Below, piece after piece: positions 36,215 to 45,712 of a DNA stretch of 64,000 nucleotides. Source of the stretch: Salipiger sp. IMCC34102 (lineage in GTDB: Bacteria; Pseudomonadota; Alphaproteobacteria; Rhodobacterales; Rhodobacteraceae); the NCBI RefSeq assembly GCF_004145405.1, contig NZ_SELQ01000004.1:186001-250000 (forward strand). The letters run 5' to 3'. A program made the position numbers and the translations under genes. How positions within the stretch are numbered: position 1 is the first letter of the stretch; the number at the start of each line of letters is the position of its first letter. The notes under the pieces were generated by a model. It made no database searches and was not told where the DNA came from. It saw only the letters and a program-made list of their open reading frames with translations.

Positions 36215-37517
36215 CCCACTGACCCACCGGCGCGTGCTGCATATCGCGCTGCCGGTGGTCCTGTCGAACGCTACGGTGCCGATCCTGGGCGTCGTCGACA
36301 CCGGCGTCGTGGGCCAACTGGGCGAGGCCGCCCCGATCGGCGCTGTCGGCATCGGCGCGATCATCCTCACGGCGATCTACTGGGTCTTCGGCTTCCTGCG
36401 CATGGGCACCTCTGGCCTGACCGCGCAGGCCATCGGGGCCGAGGACACGCCAGAGGTCGCGGCCCTCCTGTCGCGCGCGCTGATGATCGGCCTCATGGCC
36501 GGGGTCGCGATCATCTTACTGCAACCGCTCCTCTTCGCCGGTGCCTTCCGGATCTCCCCCGCCAGCCAGGAGGTCGAGACCCTCGCCCGCCAGTACATGG
36601 GCATCCGCGTCTGGTCCGCCCCCGCGGCCATCGCGCTTTACGGCATCACCGGCTGGCTGATCGCGCAGGAACGCACCGGGGCGGTCCTCGGCCTGCAGGT
36701 CCTGATGAACGGGGCGAACATCCTCCTCGACCTCGTCTTCGTCCTGGGTCTCGACTGGGGTGTGCCCGGGGTCGCCTGGGCCACCTTCATCGCGGAATGG
36801 TCCGGTCTCCTGTTCGGCCTCTGGCTCTGCCGGGCGGCCTTCGCGGTCCCGGCCTGGAGAGACTGGCCCCGCGTCTTCGACCGCGCCCGGCTGATCAACA
36901 TGGGGGTCGTCAATTCCGACATCATGATCCGCTCGGTCCTGTTGCAGGCGGTCTTCGTCAGCTTCCTGTTCTGGGGCGCCGATTTCGGCGACGTCCAGCT
37001 CGCCGCCAACCAGATCCTGCTGCAGTTCCTCGAGGTCACCGCCTTCGCGCTCGACGGGTTCGCCATCGCGGCCGAGACGCTGGTGGGCCAGGCTATGGGC
37101 CGTCGCGACCCCGCGCACCTGCGCCGTGCCGCGGTGCTGACGAGCGGCTGGGGGGCGGCCATCTGCGCGGGCCTGGCCTCCAGCTTCTTCGCGGCGGGGC
37201 CCTTGGTCATCGACGTGATGACCACCGCGGAGCCGGTCCGTGCCGCGGCCCGGGTCTTCCTGCCCTACATGGTGGCGGCCCCGCTGCTGGGCGTCGCGGC
37301 CTGGATGCTCGACGGGATCTTCATCGGCGCGACCCGCACCCGGGACATGCGCAACATGATGATCATCACGACGCTCGTCTACTTCGCCGCCGTGATCCCG
37401 CTCACCGCCGCCTTCGGCAACCACGGGCTGTGGATGGCGCTCCTGCTTAGCTTCGTCGCCCGGGGCGTCACCCTGGGCCTGCGCTACCCGGCGCTCGAAC
37501 GCGCCGCGGCCCGCTGA
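36207..37517 (+). CDS. MATE-family efflux transporter (DinF-like)
   Basis: The 436-residue protein has twelve hydrophobic segments in two six-helix halves, beginning LHIALPVVLSNATVPILGVVD and containing the D-T-V-G-LG-A pattern of MATE exporters. MATE proteins export organic cations or drugs using Na+ or H+. It is the third gene of an overlapping operon with two thioesterases; whether its substrate is related to theirs is unknown. A second MATE gene lies at 46730. Confidence 0.9.
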   Translation: MADPLTHRRVLHIALPVVLSNATVPILGVVDTGVVGQLGEAAPIGAVGIGAIILTAIYWVFGFLRMGTSGLTAQAIGAEDTPEVAALLSRALMIGLMAGVAIILLQPLLFAGAFRISPASQEVETLARQYMGIRVWSAPAAIALYGITGWLIAQERTGAVLGLQVLMNGANILLDLVFVLGLDWGVPGVAWATFIAEWSGLLFGLWLCRAAFAVPAWRDWPRVFDRARLINMGVVNSDIMIRSVLLQAVFVSFLFWGADFGDVQLAANQILLQFLEVTAFALDGFAIAAETLVGQAMGRRDPAHLRRAAVLTSGWGAAICAGLASSFFAAGPLVIDVMTTAEPVRAAARVFLPYMVAAPLLGVAAWMLDGIFIGATRTRDMRNMMIITTLVYFAAVIPLTAAFGNHGLWMALLLSFVARGVTLGLRYPALERAAAR

Positions 37518-37539
37518 CCCGCACCGCCTTACCCCTCGC

Positions 37540-37606
37540 TTTTTCACAAATACTCCGGGCGCGCGCCGCCAGGCGCGGGGGCAGGGCCCCCTCCCACGCC
37601 ACCACC
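37540..37606. repeat. Dispersed intergenic repeat
   Basis: AATACTCCGGGCGCGCGCC, a GGCGCG palindrome and GGGGGCAGGGCCCCCTCCCACG form a unit like the one at 58425-58490. It lies between MATE and the lolC/E start; no gene is seen here. Confidence 0.55.
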
Positions 37607-37692
37607 CGCAACCCGAAGCTCACCACCCGGTGCATTGACCTTTGCGCCGAAACCCGATCAAGGTCCGCCCGACCCGAACGACCGGAGCCGTC

Positions 37693-38968
37693 ATGGCCAG
37701 CACAGCCCCCTTCGCCCGTTTCGAATGGATGATCGCCTGGCGCTACATCCGCGCCAAGCGCGCCGAGGGCGGGGTCAGCGTCATGACCTGGATCAGCCTC
37801 GTCGGCATCACCCTGGCGGTCTTCGCGCTGATCGCCACGCTGGCGATCCGCTCGGGCTTCCGGGCGGAGTTCGTGGACACCATCCTGGGCGCCAACGCGC
37901 ATCTGACGGTCTACCAGCAGACGCCGATCGCGGGCACCGACCAGGTCACGCGGATCATCTCGGACTACGACACGCTGGCGGCCGACCTGGCCGCGGTGCC
38001 AGGCGTGTTGCGCGCAGCACCCATCGTGCGCCAGCAGGTCATGGCCAACCGCGGTGCCGCCAACGCGGGCGTGGAGGTCTACGGCATCAGCCAGGAGAAC
38101 CTGCGCACCGTCCCGCGCATCGTGAACCCCGAGGAGAGCCTGGGCTCCCTCGACGATTTCGGCCCCGGCCTTGCCATCGGCTCTGGCGTCGCGCGCGAGC
38201 TGGGGGTGGGGATCGGCGACCAGCTCAAGATCATTTCCCCCAACGGGGTGCGCACGCCCATGGGCACCAGCCCCCGCGTCGGCGTCTATCCCGTCTCCTA
38301 CATCTTCACCGCGGGGCGCTACGACATCGACCGGACGCGGGTCTACATGCCGCTCGAAGAGGCGCAGACCTTCTTCAACCGCGACGGCGTCGTGGACGAG
38401 ATCGAGGTTATGACAGCCGACCCCGACAACATCGAGGCACTGCTGCCGTCGGTCTACGTCGCCGCCGGAGAGAACGCGCTGCTCTGGACCTGGCGCGACA
38501 GCGCGGGCGCCTTCCTGCGCGCGCTCACGGTCGAGGACAACGTGATGTTCGTCCTGTTGTCGATCCTCGTGCTGATCTCCTCGATGAACATCATCTCGGG
38601 CCTCATCATGCTGGTGAAGAACAAGGGCCGCGACATCGGCATCCTGCGCACGATGGGCCTGACCGAAGGCTCCATCCTGCGGGTCTTCTTCATCTGCGGG
38701 GCGGGGATCGGCACGGTGGGCACGATACTGGGCGTCATCCTCGGCTGCGCCTTCGCGCTCTGGATCGACCCGATCTTCGCCTTCGTGAACTACGTCGCCG
38801 GCGGCGGCGTCTGGGACCCCGAGATCCGGGGGATCTACGCGCTGCCGGCCCAGCTGCATTTGGGCGACGTCCTGTCCGCCGTCGTCCTGTCCCTGGGGCT
38901 GTCTTGGATCGTCACCATCTTCCCGGCCCGCCGCGCGGCCCGGATGAACCCGGTCGAGGCGCTGCGCT

Positions 38969-38976
<8 letters not shown>
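37693..38976 (+). CDS. lolC: Lipoprotein-releasing ABC transporter permease (LolC/LolE)
   Basis: The 427-residue protein has the LolCDE permease topology: one N-terminal membrane helix, a large periplasmic domain (about 50-280) and three C-terminal helices, with [16 protein letters not shown] as the coupling segment. It extracts outer-membrane lipoproteins from the inner membrane for LolA. Alphaproteobacteria usually encode one permease (a LolF-like form), so the symbol is approximate. The ATG at 37693 is chosen for the family start [20 protein letters not shown]. Confidence 0.9.
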
Positions 38977-39652
<676 letters not shown>

Positions 39653-39796
39653 CGCCGCCGCCGCAGCCCCACCCCCGCAGCGCGGCGATTGCGTCACATC
39701 CGCGCCCCGTCTCGCCCCCGACCACTTGCGGGGGCCGCCGCCCCGGCGCACCCTGCAGGCGAGCCGCCCCTTGGCTCGGCTACCGGAGTGACCCCC

Positions 39797-40186
39797 ATGA
39801 CCCGCCTTGCCCTTCTCTCGCTCATCGGCCTCGCCGCCTGCGCGCCAGAGACGCCGACCTACGACGGCGCCCAAGCCTTCCAGGCGCAGTGCGCAAGCTG
39901 TCACGGGGCGCTGGGGCGCGGCAACGGACCGCTGGCCGAGGGGCTGTCGCCCGCGCCGTCGGACCTGACCACGCTGACCCGGCGCTTCGGCGGGACCTAC
40001 CCGGCGGACCACGTCATGACGGCCATCGACGGCTACAACCGGGGCGCGCATTTCAGCGCCGCCATGCCGCGCTTCGGGGACGGCGACCTCGGCCCCATGA
40101 TCATGACCGAGGAGGACGGCAACCCGATGCCGATCCCCGCCGAGCTGCTGGCCCTGTCGAACTACATCGAGACCTTGCAGCGCTAG
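39797..40186 (+). CDS. Lipoprotein c-type cytochrome
   Basis: The 129-residue protein has a lipoprotein signal peptide (LAAC, Cys 15) and one haem-binding CASCH at residues 32-36, with a possible Met axial ligand in DAMPRFGDGDLG or GNPMPIP. It is a small membrane-anchored electron carrier of unknown partner. Its stop overlaps the convergent DUF1194 gene by four bases. Confidence 0.9.
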   Translation: MTRLALLSLIGLAACAPETPTYDGAQAFQAQCASCHGALGRGNGPLAEGLSPAPSDLTTLTRRFGGTYPADHVMTAIDGYNRGAHFSAAMPRFGDGDLGPMIMTEEDGNPMPIPAELLALSNYIETLQR

Positions 40187-40881
40187 CGGCTGGCGACATC
40201 CACGGGCATCTGCCCCGCGATTTCCAGGAACAGTTTGCGCTGCACGGCCTGCGCGAAACTCTCGCGCCCCTCCGCCGTCACCATGAAGGCGCCGGGGCCG
40301 CCGATGATGTTCTCGGCGTAGAGCCGTTCCAGATCGTAGCCCGCCCGTCGCGGGCTGTCGGGGCGCAGGATCGGCAGGGCGTTGATGGTCGTCCCCGTCG
40401 CCAGCACCGCGTCGCGCGAGGGCACGATCGGCGGGCCAGAGGAATTGCCCATGCTGTCGCCCGAGAAGTCGATCACGTGGCGGAACCCGTCGATGTCGTT
40501 GTCCTCGATCAGCCGCTGGCCTTCCAGCAGGGCCGCGCCGATCGCGTTGCGCCCGTAGGCCGCGCGGGGCGCCACGGTCAGCGCGTCGGCGAAGGCGCGC
40601 GCGGCCTCCGGTCCGTCGATCAGCATCCAGTCCACGACCTGCACCTGGTTGGTGGCCCATTCCACGTAGGTGACAGCGATGGACCCGTGCAACGTCGCCT
40701 CGATCGCGTTCTGCACCGCGTCGGACATCAGTGCGTCCGCATAGCCCTGCCGCTGGAACGCCAGTTCGTCCGTGTCGATCGAGCCGGAGGCATCGGCCAG
40801 CAGCACCAACTCCAGCGAGGTTTCGACCTGCGCCTGGGCGGCAGGGGCCAAGAGGGTGAGGCAAAGGGCAAGGACACGCAT
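40183..40881 (-). CDS. DUF1194 secreted VWA-type protein, copy 1
   Basis: The 232-residue protein has a signal peptide (cleavage after AQA) and a von Willebrand A-type fold with the MIDAS motif DASGS at residues 30-34. A GPGAF segment near the C-terminus is typical of DUF1194. It probably acts in the periplasm, binding a metal-dependent partner. A paralogue lies at 52652. The ATG at 40881 is chosen over a GTG six bases upstream. Confidence 0.9.
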   Translation of the reverse strand: MRVLALCLTLLAPAAQAQVETSLELVLLADASGSIDTDELAFQRQGYADALMSDAVQNAIEATLHGSIAVTYVEWATNQVQVVDWMLIDGPEAARAFADALTVAPRAAYGRNAIGAALLEGQRLIEDNDIDGFRHVIDFSGDSMGNSSGPPIVPSRDAVLATGTTINALPILRPDSPRRAGYDLERLYAENIIGGPGAFMVTAEGRESFAQAVQRKLFLEIAGQMPVDVASR

Positions 40882-40998
40882 GACCACAACTTAGCCCCCG
40901 GATGCCGCAGCACGCCATGACAAACCCGTGAGGCGCGCAGAGCAGGGGTGACCCACCGTCAGCCTGCGCTAACCTCCTCCCAACCCGGAGGAGTATCC

Positions 40999-41652
40999 AT
41001 GTTTCGTACCTTGACCATTGCCGCCACCCTGTCCGCCACCACCGCCGCGACCACGGCGGGGGCCGAACAGATCGGCTTCACCGACTGGACCGAGCAGCGC
41101 ATCAAGCTTCTGTCGTCCAACGATTACACCCAAGGCGAGGATACGCTGACCTTCGTCTCGGACAACACGATCAGCCTTCTGTGGACCCGCCTGCCGGAAA
41201 GCCTGTCGGACGCCACCACCGCCTCTTGGGACTGGGCCGTGCGCCAGAGCGTGCCGCCCACGGACCTCAGCGTGAAGGGCGGCGACGACCGCAACATCGC
41301 GGTCTATTTCCTCTGGGTGCCCGAGGACGTGGTGCCCGAACTCGAAGAAGCCGAGATCCGCAGCCTGATCGGCCGCGACGACGTGCGGATCCTGCAATAC
41401 GTCTGGGGCGGCAACAACCCGGTGGGAGAGCCGATCCCCTCGCCCTACGGCAACCCCGAAACCGGCGTGACGATCCCCCTGCGGCAGGCCGATACGGGGT
41501 CCGAGAGCGTCACGGTCGACCTGATCGCCGACTTCGCCCGCGCCTTCGGGGACCGCGAGCCGGGATCGCTCATCGGCATGGCCGTGAGCGGCGACAGCGA
41601 CGGCACCGAGAGCCTGATCGAAGCGGAAGTGAGCGCGGTGGTGGTGGAGTAG
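40999..41652 (+). CDS. DUF3047 periplasmic protein
   Basis: The 217-residue protein has a signal peptide (cleavage near TAGA) and the DUF3047 pattern: SWDWAVRQSVPPTDLSVKGG followed by DDRNIAVYFLWV. GGAGGAG precedes the ATG at 40999. It is the last gene before the palindrome cluster. Function is unknown. Confidence 0.87.
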   Translation: MFRTLTIAATLSATTAATTAGAEQIGFTDWTEQRIKLLSSNDYTQGEDTLTFVSDNTISLLWTRLPESLSDATTASWDWAVRQSVPPTDLSVKGGDDRNIAVYFLWVPEDVVPELEEAEIRSLIGRDDVRILQYVWGGNNPVGEPIPSPYGNPETGVTIPLRQADTGSESVTVDLIADFARAFGDREPGSLIGMAVSGDSDGTESLIEAEVSAVVVE

Positions 41653-41658
41653 GGAAGG

Positions 41659-41868
41659 CCCCCCCCCGGGGCGTAACCCGGGACCTATTTTTGCGAGCGC
41701 TGCATTTGGTTTCGGCGAGGCCCCGGGTCAGGCCGGGGGCGGGGTTGGCTGAGTGCCGACCGTCGCGCCCCTCCCGCCGTTGCCTCCGGCAACGGCAGCG
41801 CCCGACCCTCCCCCTGGGAGGGCGCTTCACGCCCACCCAGGGTCGGGCGCTGGGGGAGCAGAATTTTT
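41659..41868. repeat. Cluster of palindromes ending in a T-run; 378-base intergenic region
   Basis: Three nested palindromes occur here: a GC-rich CCCCGGG-type element at 41662-41740, CCGTTGCC-TCC-GGCAACGG at 41777-41795, and CAGCGCCCGACCCT at 41796-41809 pairing with AGGGTCGGGCGCTG at 41839-41852. The last is followed by TTTTTT at 41863-41868. The cluster could terminate the upstream DUF3047 transcript and is REP-like. The rest of the gap (to 42031) is AT-richer and holds no convincing gene. Confidence 0.6.
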
Positions 41869-42030
41869 TCCGACTAGACTTTCTGGCCACCGAAGACCGG
41901 ATACCATGCAAATCCATATGAATGTTCATGCCCGGCGACACCGACGGCACCGGGAGGCTCATCGACGGGGAGGTGTCGAGATATGGACGAACCAATCAAT
42001 TGCAAATCCAAGTGTATTGCCCGAAATAGA

Positions 42031-42672
42031 CTATTTTGGGTGGTAAGGAAATTCTGAAATGAATTTCTCTACTTCTGAGTAGCGTTTTTCACGATCGGGC
42101 AGCAGATCTAATCCTAAAAGGGGGAAGAGGATGTGGTGAAGCGCACGAACGCTGCTTGTTAGGGCTCCTACAGCTTGAATGATCTCGCTCTGGGTTGGTT
42201 CAATCCAGCCGTCTTTTGAGCGCTTCTCTCGATCAGATGATAAAAGATAGGCGGAATGGCCGGTGATCTCATTTCGGAGCAGAAAAAGGCGCTGGTAAAT
42301 ATCTTCGTTATAGAGCTTATCTAATTTGGATAATAGTTCATCGAATTTGATACGTCGCTCATCCTCAAATCGAAGGTAAAAAACAGAATTTCCGAAAAGA
42401 GTTATTTTTTCCGCTCTTTTTGCGCGAAAGTCTTTCATCAGTTGTCGCAAACCGTTCGGGGAGTGTTTTGTTTCCAATTGTCGGAAGCAGAATGAGACTA
42501 GCTCGGCTTGAAGTGACCCACTGAGAGAGTTCAATATCCAACCGAGCCTGTTTCCCGATATTTGCTTGTCGATCAACTGGTGACGAGAGAATCCGTCTAA
42601 AATTACACAGTCTAGATTTGCTTGAGTTGCTTCGGAAATTAGCTGTCTGTATCTCGACGTAAACTCACTCAA
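42031..42672 (-). CDS. AT-rich accessory gene for a HEPN-like all-helical protein
   Basis: The 213-residue protein is read from a TTG start (42672) that overlaps the parE stop as TTGA, with GGAGGAG upstream inside parE. It is almost wholly helical and contains RNEITGH at residues 133-139, an RX5H motif with Asn after Arg, which is the classic HEPN ribonuclease signature. HEPN proteins are found in anti-phage abortive-infection and toxin-antitoxin systems. No antitoxin or nucleotidyltransferase partner is adjacent. Composition is strongly AT-rich beside GC-rich parE, indicating recent acquisition. I assign HEPN from motif and helicity alone. Confidence 0.7.
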   Translation of the reverse strand: MSEFTSRYRQLISEATQANLDCVILDGFSRHQLIDKQISGNRLGWILNSLSGSLQAELVSFCFRQLETKHSPNGLRQLMKDFRAKRAEKITLFGNSVFYLRFEDERRIKFDELLSKLDKLYNEDIYQRLFLLRNEITGHSAYLLSSDREKRSKDGWIEPTQSEIIQAVGALTSSVRALHHILFPLLGLDLLPDREKRYSEVEKFISEFPYHPK

Positions 42673-44627
42673 ACATCCAACTCCTCCACGAACCGCGCGT
42701 TCTCCTGGATATACTGGAACCGCAACTCCGGCTTCTTGCCCATCAGGCGCTCGACCAGGTCGCCGGTTTCTCCGGGCAGGTCGTCGGCCACTTCCACGCG
42801 GATCAGCTTGCGGGTGGCGGGGTCCATGGTGGTCTCTTTCAGGTCCTTGGCGTCCATCTCGCCCAGACCCTTGAAGCGCTGCACGTCGATCTTGCCCTTG
42901 CCGCCCAGGCCTTTCTCCAGCGCGCGCTCCTTCTCGGCGTCGGAGGCGACGTAGAGCCGCTTTGCCCCCTGCGTCAGGCGGTAGAGCGGCGGGCAGGCGA
43001 GGTAGAGGTGCCCGTTGTCGATCAGGGGCCGCATCTGGGTGAAGAAGAAGGTCATCAGAAGCGAGGCGATATGCGCGCCGTCCACGTCGGCGTCGGTCAT
43101 GATGATGACCTTGTCGTAGCGCAGGTCGTCCAGCTTGAACTTCGAACCCATGCCCACGCCCAGCGCCTCGCACAGGTCGTTGATCTCGGCATTGGTCGTC
43201 AGCTTGCCGGAGGCCGCGCCCAGCACGTTCAGGATCTTGCCCTTGAGCGGCAGCAGCGCCTGCGTCTCGCGTGACCGCGCGCCCTTGCCGGAGCCGCCGG
43301 CCGAATCGCCCTCGACGATGAACAGCTCCGTCCCCTCTCGGGTCTTGCTGGTGCAGTCGGTCAGCTTGCCGGGCAGGCGCAGCTTCTTGGTGGCGGACTT
43401 GCGCGAGGTCTCCTTCTCCTGCTTGCGGCGCAGGCGTTCCTCGGCCCGCAGGATCAGGAAATCCAGGATCGCCCCCGCCGATTTGGTATCCGCCGCCAGC
43501 CAGTTGTCGAAGTGGTCGGACACGGCGGCGTTCACCATCCGCTGCGCGTCCACGGTGGCCAGCCGGTCCTTGGTCTGGCCCACGAATTCCGGCTCGCGGA
43601 TGAAGCAGCTGACCAGCGCGCAGCCGCCCGCGATCAGGTCCTCGCGGGTGATCGTCGCGGCCTTGCGGTTGGAGGTCAGCTCTCCATACGCCTTCACGCC
43701 CTTGAGGATCGCGGCCCAGAAGCCTGCCTCGTGCGTTCCGCCCTCGGGGGTGGGGACGGTGTTGCAGTAGGACTGGATGAAGCCGTCGCGCGCGGGCGTC
43801 CAGTTGATCGCCCATTCGACCTTGCCCGGCACGCCGAACTTCTCGGTGAAATCGACGGTGCCCGCGAAGGGGCGCTCGGCGTAGGTGGTGGCACCCGACA
43901 GCGTTTCGGCCAGGTAATCGGCCAGGCCGCCAGGGAACTTGAAGGTGGCGGATTTCGGCGTGTCGCCGTCGTCGATCTCCGTCTTCCAGCGAATCTCGAC
44001 GCCCGAGAACAGGTAGGCCTTGGAGCGCGCCATCTTGAACAGGCGCGAGGGCTTGAGCTTGAGGGTGCCGAAGATCTCCTCGTCGGGGTGGAAGGTCACG
44101 GCGGTCCCGCGGCGGTTGGGGGCGGCGCCGATCTTCTGAAGCTGGCCCTGCGGCACGCCGCGGGCGAACTCCATCGCAAAGAGCTCCTTGTTGCGCGCGA
44201 CCTCCACCCGCAGGTGGTCGGACAGCGCGTTCACGACGGACGACCCCACGCCGTGCAGGCCACCGCTGGTCTGGTAGCTGTCGCCCGAGAACTTGCCGCC
44301 CGCGTTCAGCGTGCAGAAGATGATCTCCAAAGCGCTTTTCGACGGATCCTTGGGGTGCGGGTCGGTGGGGATGCCGCGCCCGTTGTCGCGCACGCTGACG
44401 TGGCCGTTGGCGTGCAGCTCGATCTCGATCCAGGTGGCGTGGCCCGCGACCGCCTCGTCCATGGAGTTGTCGACGATCTCCGCCACCATATGGTGCAGCG
44501 CGCGCTCGTCCTTGCCGCCGATATACATGCCGGGGCGCAGGCGGACGTGCTCCATGTCCTCGAGCACCTGGATCGAGGAGGCGTCGTAGGCAGGTGCACC
44601 GGCGGCGTCGGACAGAAGGTCGGTCAT
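42669..44627 (-). CDS. parE: DNA topoisomerase IV subunit B
   Basis: The 652-residue type IIA ATPase subunit decatenates daughter chromosomes with ParC. It has the GHKL ATPase motifs (EIVDNSMDEA, DNGRGIP, SGGLHGVGSSVVNALS) and the TOPRIM region (EGDSAGGSGKGAR, then TDADVDGAHIASLL). The length (about 650, not about 800) and lack of the GyrB insert favour ParE over GyrB. Its TGA overlaps the TTG of the AT-rich gene. Confidence 0.95.
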   Translation of the reverse strand: MTDLLSDAAGAPAYDASSIQVLEDMEHVRLRPGMYIGGKDERALHHMVAEIVDNSMDEAVAGHATWIEIELHANGHVSVRDNGRGIPTDPHPKDPSKSALEIIFCTLNAGGKFSGDSYQTSGGLHGVGSSVVNALSDHLRVEVARNKELFAMEFARGVPQGQLQKIGAAPNRRGTAVTFHPDEEIFGTLKLKPSRLFKMARSKAYLFSGVEIRWKTEIDDGDTPKSATFKFPGGLADYLAETLSGATTYAERPFAGTVDFTEKFGVPGKVEWAINWTPARDGFIQSYCNTVPTPEGGTHEAGFWAAILKGVKAYGELTSNRKAATITREDLIAGGCALVSCFIREPEFVGQTKDRLATVDAQRMVNAAVSDHFDNWLAADTKSAGAILDFLILRAEERLRRKQEKETSRKSATKKLRLPGKLTDCTSKTREGTELFIVEGDSAGGSGKGARSRETQALLPLKGKILNVLGAASGKLTTNAEINDLCEALGVGMGSKFKLDDLRYDKVIIMTDADVDGAHIASLLMTFFFTQMRPLIDNGHLYLACPPLYRLTQGAKRLYVASDAEKERALEKGLGGKGKIDVQRFKGLGEMDAKDLKETTMDPATRKLIRVEVADDLPGETGDLVERLMGKKPELRFQYIQENARFVEELDV

Positions 44628-44762
44628 GGAAAGGCTGCTCGCTGTTGGTTTTGGCCATCCTACAGCGGGGCGGGGGCCGGGGGCAACAAGCCGGGGCAGG
44701 CCGGCGGCTTGGCGCGAAGGCCGCGCGGGCTAGATCACGCCCGAACCAGCAAAGGACACGTC

Positions 44763-45647
44763 ATGCGCATCTTCTTCACCGGCGGCAGCGGCAAGGCCGG
44801 CAAATACGCGGTCCAGCACCTGCGCGACGCGGGCCACCAGGTCACCAACATCGACAGCACGGCCGATCCCGAAAGCCGGGCGCTCAAGGTCGATCTGACC
44901 GACGCGGGCCAGGTGATCGACGCGATGCACAACTACGCCGATTTCGACGAACTCGACCCCGGCACCGGCGTGCCTGCCTATGACGCGGTGGTCCATTTCG
45001 CCGCCGTCCCGCGCATCATGATCGTCCCCGACGGCGTGACCTACCACAACAACGTCATGGCCACCTACAACGTGCTGAACGCCGCGGCCAAGCTGGGTAT
45101 CCCCAAGGTCATCTATGCCTCCTCCGAGACGACCTACGGCATCTGCTTCTGGGACGGCGAGAAGAAGCCCGAGTACATCCCCGTGGACGAGGAACACCCC
45201 ACGATCCCGCAGGACAGCTACGCCATGTCCAAGGTCGTGAACGAGGCCACCGCGCGGTCCTTCCAGGCCCGCACCGGGGCCGACATCTACGGCCTGCGGA
45301 TCAACAACGTGATCGAGCCCCACGAATACGAAGAGCTGTTCCCCGCCTTCATGGAGGACCCCGCCCTGCGGCGGCGCAATATCTTCGCCTATATCGACGT
45401 GCGCGACCTCGCCCACATGGTCGAATGCTGCCTGAAGACCGACGGGCTCGGCCACGAGGTCTTCAACGTCTCCAACGACGACATGAGCGTGAACATCACC
45501 ACCGACGAGGTGATCGACCGCTTCTACCAGGGCGTGCCCAAGCGCCGCGAGATGGGCCGGGACGAGACGTTCTATGACAACGGCAAGGCCAAGCGCATGG
45601 TCGGCTTCGATCCGAAGCACAGCTGGCGTAACCATCTGGAAACCTGA
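44763..45647 (+). CDS. NAD(P)-dependent epimerase/dehydratase-family oxidoreductase
   Basis: The 294-residue extended short-chain dehydrogenase has the Rossmann motif GGSGKAGKY at residues 7-15 and the active-site YAMSK (about 159-163) with a Ser in IYASSETT. It probably acts on a nucleotide sugar or similar substrate; the neighbours do not identify it. GGACACG-type spacing precedes the ATG at 44763. Confidence 0.88.
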   Translation: MRIFFTGGSGKAGKYAVQHLRDAGHQVTNIDSTADPESRALKVDLTDAGQVIDAMHNYADFDELDPGTGVPAYDAVVHFAAVPRIMIVPDGVTYHNNVMATYNVLNAAAKLGIPKVIYASSETTYGICFWDGEKKPEYIPVDEEHPTIPQDSYAMSKVVNEATARSFQARTGADIYGLRINNVIEPHEYEELFPAFMEDPALRRRNIFAYIDVRDLAHMVECCLKTDGLGHEVFNVSNDDMSVNITTDEVIDRFYQGVPKRREMGRDETFYDNGKAKRMVGFDPKHSWRNHLET

Positions 45648-45712
45648 ACCGAACGAAATCTCAACATCTTGGCGTCATTCCCCACGCGACAGCAGTTGGG
45701 GAAGAGGACGCC

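Noticed and set aside
41932-42030. Short plus-strand frame of about 33 codons in the intergenic region beside the AT-rich gene
   Set aside because: No convincing ribosome-binding site and no recognisable sequence; could be remnant DNA.
42673-44658. Upstream part of the long minus-strand frame that leads into the HEPN-like gene
   Set aside because: It is the wrong frame of parE; only the part after the TTG at 42672 is coding.
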